7,864 nt of DNA. It comes from Clostridia bacterium. Lineage in GTDB: Bacteria > Bacillota > Clostridia > Oscillospirales > CAG-272. Both the position numbers and the translations under genes were made by a program. The notes under the pieces are model-generated. The model saw nothing but the letters and a program-made list of their open reading frames with translations, ran no database searches and was not told where the DNA came from. Within the stretch, counting starts at the first letter, position 1. The number at the start of each line of letters is the position of its first letter. Of this stretch, positions 6,146 through 7,864 are shown piece after piece. The stretch spans positions 1-7,864 of the forward strand of contig JAFYBI010000411.1 of the NCBI GenBank assembly GCA_017540285.1. The letters run 5' to 3'.

Positions 6146-6183
6146 CACCCCCCGGAATCCCAAGCAGATTCCGGGGGGTGTTT
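6146..6183. terminator. strong hairpin terminator between convergent genes
   Basis: A perfect 14-bp stem (6146-6159 with 6167-6180) and 7-nt loop CCAAGCA is followed on the plus strand by TTTCCATTT. It lies 17 nt after the second lipoprotein stop. On the opposite strand the same hairpin lies 18 nt after the ileS stop and is followed by TGTTT-type sequence. It very probably ends the lipoprotein transcript and may also end the ileS transcript. The minus-strand U tract is weak, so bidirectional action is less certain. Confidence 0.88.
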
Positions 6184-6198
6184 CCATTTAAGCGGACG

Positions 6199-7864
6199 TC
6201 AGATCTTCGCGACGGTGATGGCGCAGGCCTCGCCGTTGATGTCCCAGTCCTTCTGGTACCCTTCGATCGGCTCGAAGACGAGCTCGTCGCAGAGGGTCGC
6301 GGACTTCATCTCGTCGGGCGACGCGGAGAGGAGGTCCTTCAGCTTCGCGCTTCCGGTGACGGAGACCCGGATGTGGTCGGTGACGACGAAATCCGCTTCC
6401 TTGCGCATCGTCTGGACCTTCGAGATCACCTCGCGGACATACCCTTCGGCGATCAGATCGTCGGTGAGGTTCGTGTCGAGCGCGACCGAGACGTTGTTCT
6501 CGGAGACGGTGAAGTACCCGGGCTTCTGCTTGACCTCGATGAGGAGATCGTCTTCGGCGAGATCCACGGGCGCGCCGTCAAACGTGAAGTGCAGCCTGCC
6601 GTTCGCGCGCAGCTCCGCCATCGCGGCGTTCCCGTCGAAGCTCTCGTCCTGCAGCGCCGCGCGGATCTTTCCGAGGAGCTTGCCGTACTTCGGACCGACG
6701 GTCTTGAGGTTCGGCTTGAAGCTGTAGGAGGAGAGCGCGCTCATGTCGTCGACGAACTTCACCTCGCGGACGTTGAGCTCGTCGCGGATGATCTCGGCGA
6801 GATTCTTCTCCGGCTTGACGTCGGAGCGGACGTACAGGGCGGAGAGCGGCTGGCGGTTCTTCAGGTTCGCGCCGTTGCGCGCCGCGCGTCCGAGTACCAC
6901 GATGTCGATGATGGCGTTCATCTGCTCCTCGAGCGATTTGTCGATCCGGCTCTCGTCGACGGCGGGATACGCGCAGAGGTGGACGGATTCCGGCGCGCTC
7001 GGATCCACGGAGCAGACAAGGTTGCGGTAGATGTCGTCGGCCATGAAGGGGATGAAGGGCGCGGCGATCTTCGAAACCGTGACGAGCGCGGTCCAAAGCG
7101 TCATGTACGCCGCGATCTTGTCTCCGGTCATGTCGGGACCCCAGTAGCGCTCGCGGGACCGGCGGACGTACCAGTTCGAGAGCTCGTCGACGCATTCGTA
7201 CAGGGCCTTCGCGGCCTCGGGGATGCGGTAGTTCTCGAGATGGCTGTCGACGGCCTTCACGGCGGAGTTCAAGACGGAGAGGATATAGCGGTCCATCACC
7301 GTGAGAGCACAGTCGGAGAGGCTGTACTGCGTGGGATCGAACTGGTCGATCTCCGCGTAGAGGACGTAGAAGGCGTAGGTGTTCCAGAGGGTGCCGAGGA
7401 ACTTGCGCTGGCCCTCCTGAACGGCTTTCCCGGAGAAGCGGGACGGCAGCCACGGAGCGGAGTTGGTGTAGAAATACCACCGGATCGCGTCCGCGCCGTA
7501 GGTCTCGAGTGCTTCGAACGGGTCGACGGCGTTGCCCTTGGACTTCGACATCTTTTGCCCGTTCTCATCCTGCACGTGGCCGAGGACGATGACGTTCTTG
7601 TACGGCGAGCAGTCGAAGAGGAGCGTGGAGATCGCCATGAGGGAGTAGAACCAGCCGCGGGTCTGGTCGACGGCTTCGCTGCTGAAGTCCGCCGGGCACT
7701 GCGCCTTGAACTTGTCCTCGTTTTCGAAGGGATAGTGGTGCTGGGCGAAGGGCATGGAGCCGGAGTCAAACCAGCAGTCGACGACCTCGGGCACCCGCTT
7801 CATCTCGCCTCCGCATTCCGGACAGACGAGCGTGACCTCGTCAATGTAGGGGCGGTGCAGCTCG
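6199..7864 (-). CDS. ileS: isoleucyl-tRNA synthetase, C-terminal part (runs off window), apparently type 2
   Basis: The 555 complete codons visible (554 residues plus stop) are the C-terminal half of an IleRS, the class I enzyme that charges tRNA-Ile. Reading from the window edge: HRPYIDEV then a CPEC zinc-knuckle-like pair (visible residues 14-17), CWFDSGSMPFAQ (30-41), EAVDQTRGWFYSL (63-75), and the KMSKS ATP-binding loop (104-108), followed by GADAIRWYFYTNSAPW. The anticodon-binding helical region contains LSNWYVRRSRERYWG and the tail ends at GEACAITVAKI. The HRP-WIDE-like plus CPxCG arrangement before WFDSG, and the absence of a C-terminal four-cysteine zinc finger, fit the eukaryote-like type-2 IleRS with its alternative C-terminal domain rather than the E. 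coli-like type 1. The start, HIGH motif and most of the editing domain lie outside the window, so a full-length gene (about 1,030-1,050 residues) is expected but not shown. It converges on the lipoprotein operon. Confidence 0.96.
   Translation of the reverse strand, partial: ELHRPYIDEVTLVCPECGGEMKRVPEVVDCWFDSGSMPFAQHHYPFENEDKFKAQCPADFSSEAVDQTRGWFYSLMAISTLLFDCSPYKNVIVLGHVQDENGQKMSKSKGNAVDPFEALETYGADAIRWYFYTNSAPWLPSRFSGKAVQEGQRKFLGTLWNTYAFYVLYAEIDQFDPTQYSLSDCALTVMDRYILSVLNSAVKAVDSHLENYRIPEAAKALYECVDELSNWYVRRSRERYWGPDMTGDKIAAYMTLWTALVTVSKIAAPFIPFMADDIYRNLVCSVDPSAPESVHLCAYPAVDESRIDKSLEEQMNAIIDIVVLGRAARNGANLKNRQPLSALYVRSDVKPEKNLAEIIRDELNVREVKFVDDMSALSSYSFKPNLKTVGPKYGKLLGKIRAALQDESFDGNAAMAELRANGRLHFTFDGAPVDLAEDDLLIEVKQKPGYFTVSENNVSVALDTNLTDDLIAEGYVREVISKVQTMRKEADFVVTDHIRVSVTGSAKLKDLLSASPDEMKSATLCDELVFEPIEGYQKDWDINGEACAITVAKI

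Noticed and set aside
3110..6146. Two long minus-strand open frames (529 and 513 codons) antisense to the lipoprotein genes
   Set aside because: Both are rich in Val, Asp, Arg and His in a low-complexity way, lack recognisable domains and cover the whole of convincing lipoproteins. They are explained by codon bias (few stops on the antisense frame in GC-rich genes).

Overview
This GC-rich window of roughly 60% G+C looks like a chromosomal segment from an uncultured, high-GC Clostridia (gut-type Firmicutes). The basis is Shine-Dalgarno sites of the AAAGGAG type, two acidic-linker lipoproteins of a solute-binding family common in Clostridia, a short ECF-like sigma factor with the usual IVALFW/RDERA start, and an isoleucyl-tRNA synthetase of the eukaryote-like type. 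Taxonomy is inferred from protein style only; nothing in the window fixes a genus.

Layout. Left, minus strand: the first 47 codons of an ECF-type sigma factor (1-143) with its own candidate ECF promoter (189-214), then a rho-independent terminator (252-275) that ends the next transcription unit. That unit is a MATE-family exporter (827-2191) followed 11 nt later by a Nudix hydrolase (288-815). Centre, plus strand: an AviRa-like 23S rRNA methyltransferase (2373-3080) is divergent from the MATE gene. The 181-nt gap between them carries two face-to-face promoters that resemble each other. The methyltransferase is followed after 59 nt, with no evident promoter or terminator, by two tandem paralogous substrate-binding-type lipoproteins (3140-4618 and 4677-6128). 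The 58-nt gap between these holds three alternating complementary hexamers. Right: a strong hairpin (6146-6183) sits between the convergent second lipoprotein gene and a truncated ileS (6199-7864, minus strand, C-terminal part only).

How it may work together. The MATE pump and the AviRa-like methyltransferase are back to back under twin promoters. This fits a pair of xenobiotic or antibiotic defence functions, efflux plus target modification, although neither substrate can be read from sequence. The two lipoproteins look like surface-anchored ligand binders, but no ABC permease or ATPase is present in the window. They may serve a transporter encoded elsewhere or act as sensors or adhesins. 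The adjacent ileS appears to be the type-2 form, which is generally less sensitive to mupirocin, so the window holds several genes with a plausible antibiotic connection. I found no CRISPR array, tRNA, rRNA, insertion sequence or phage gene.
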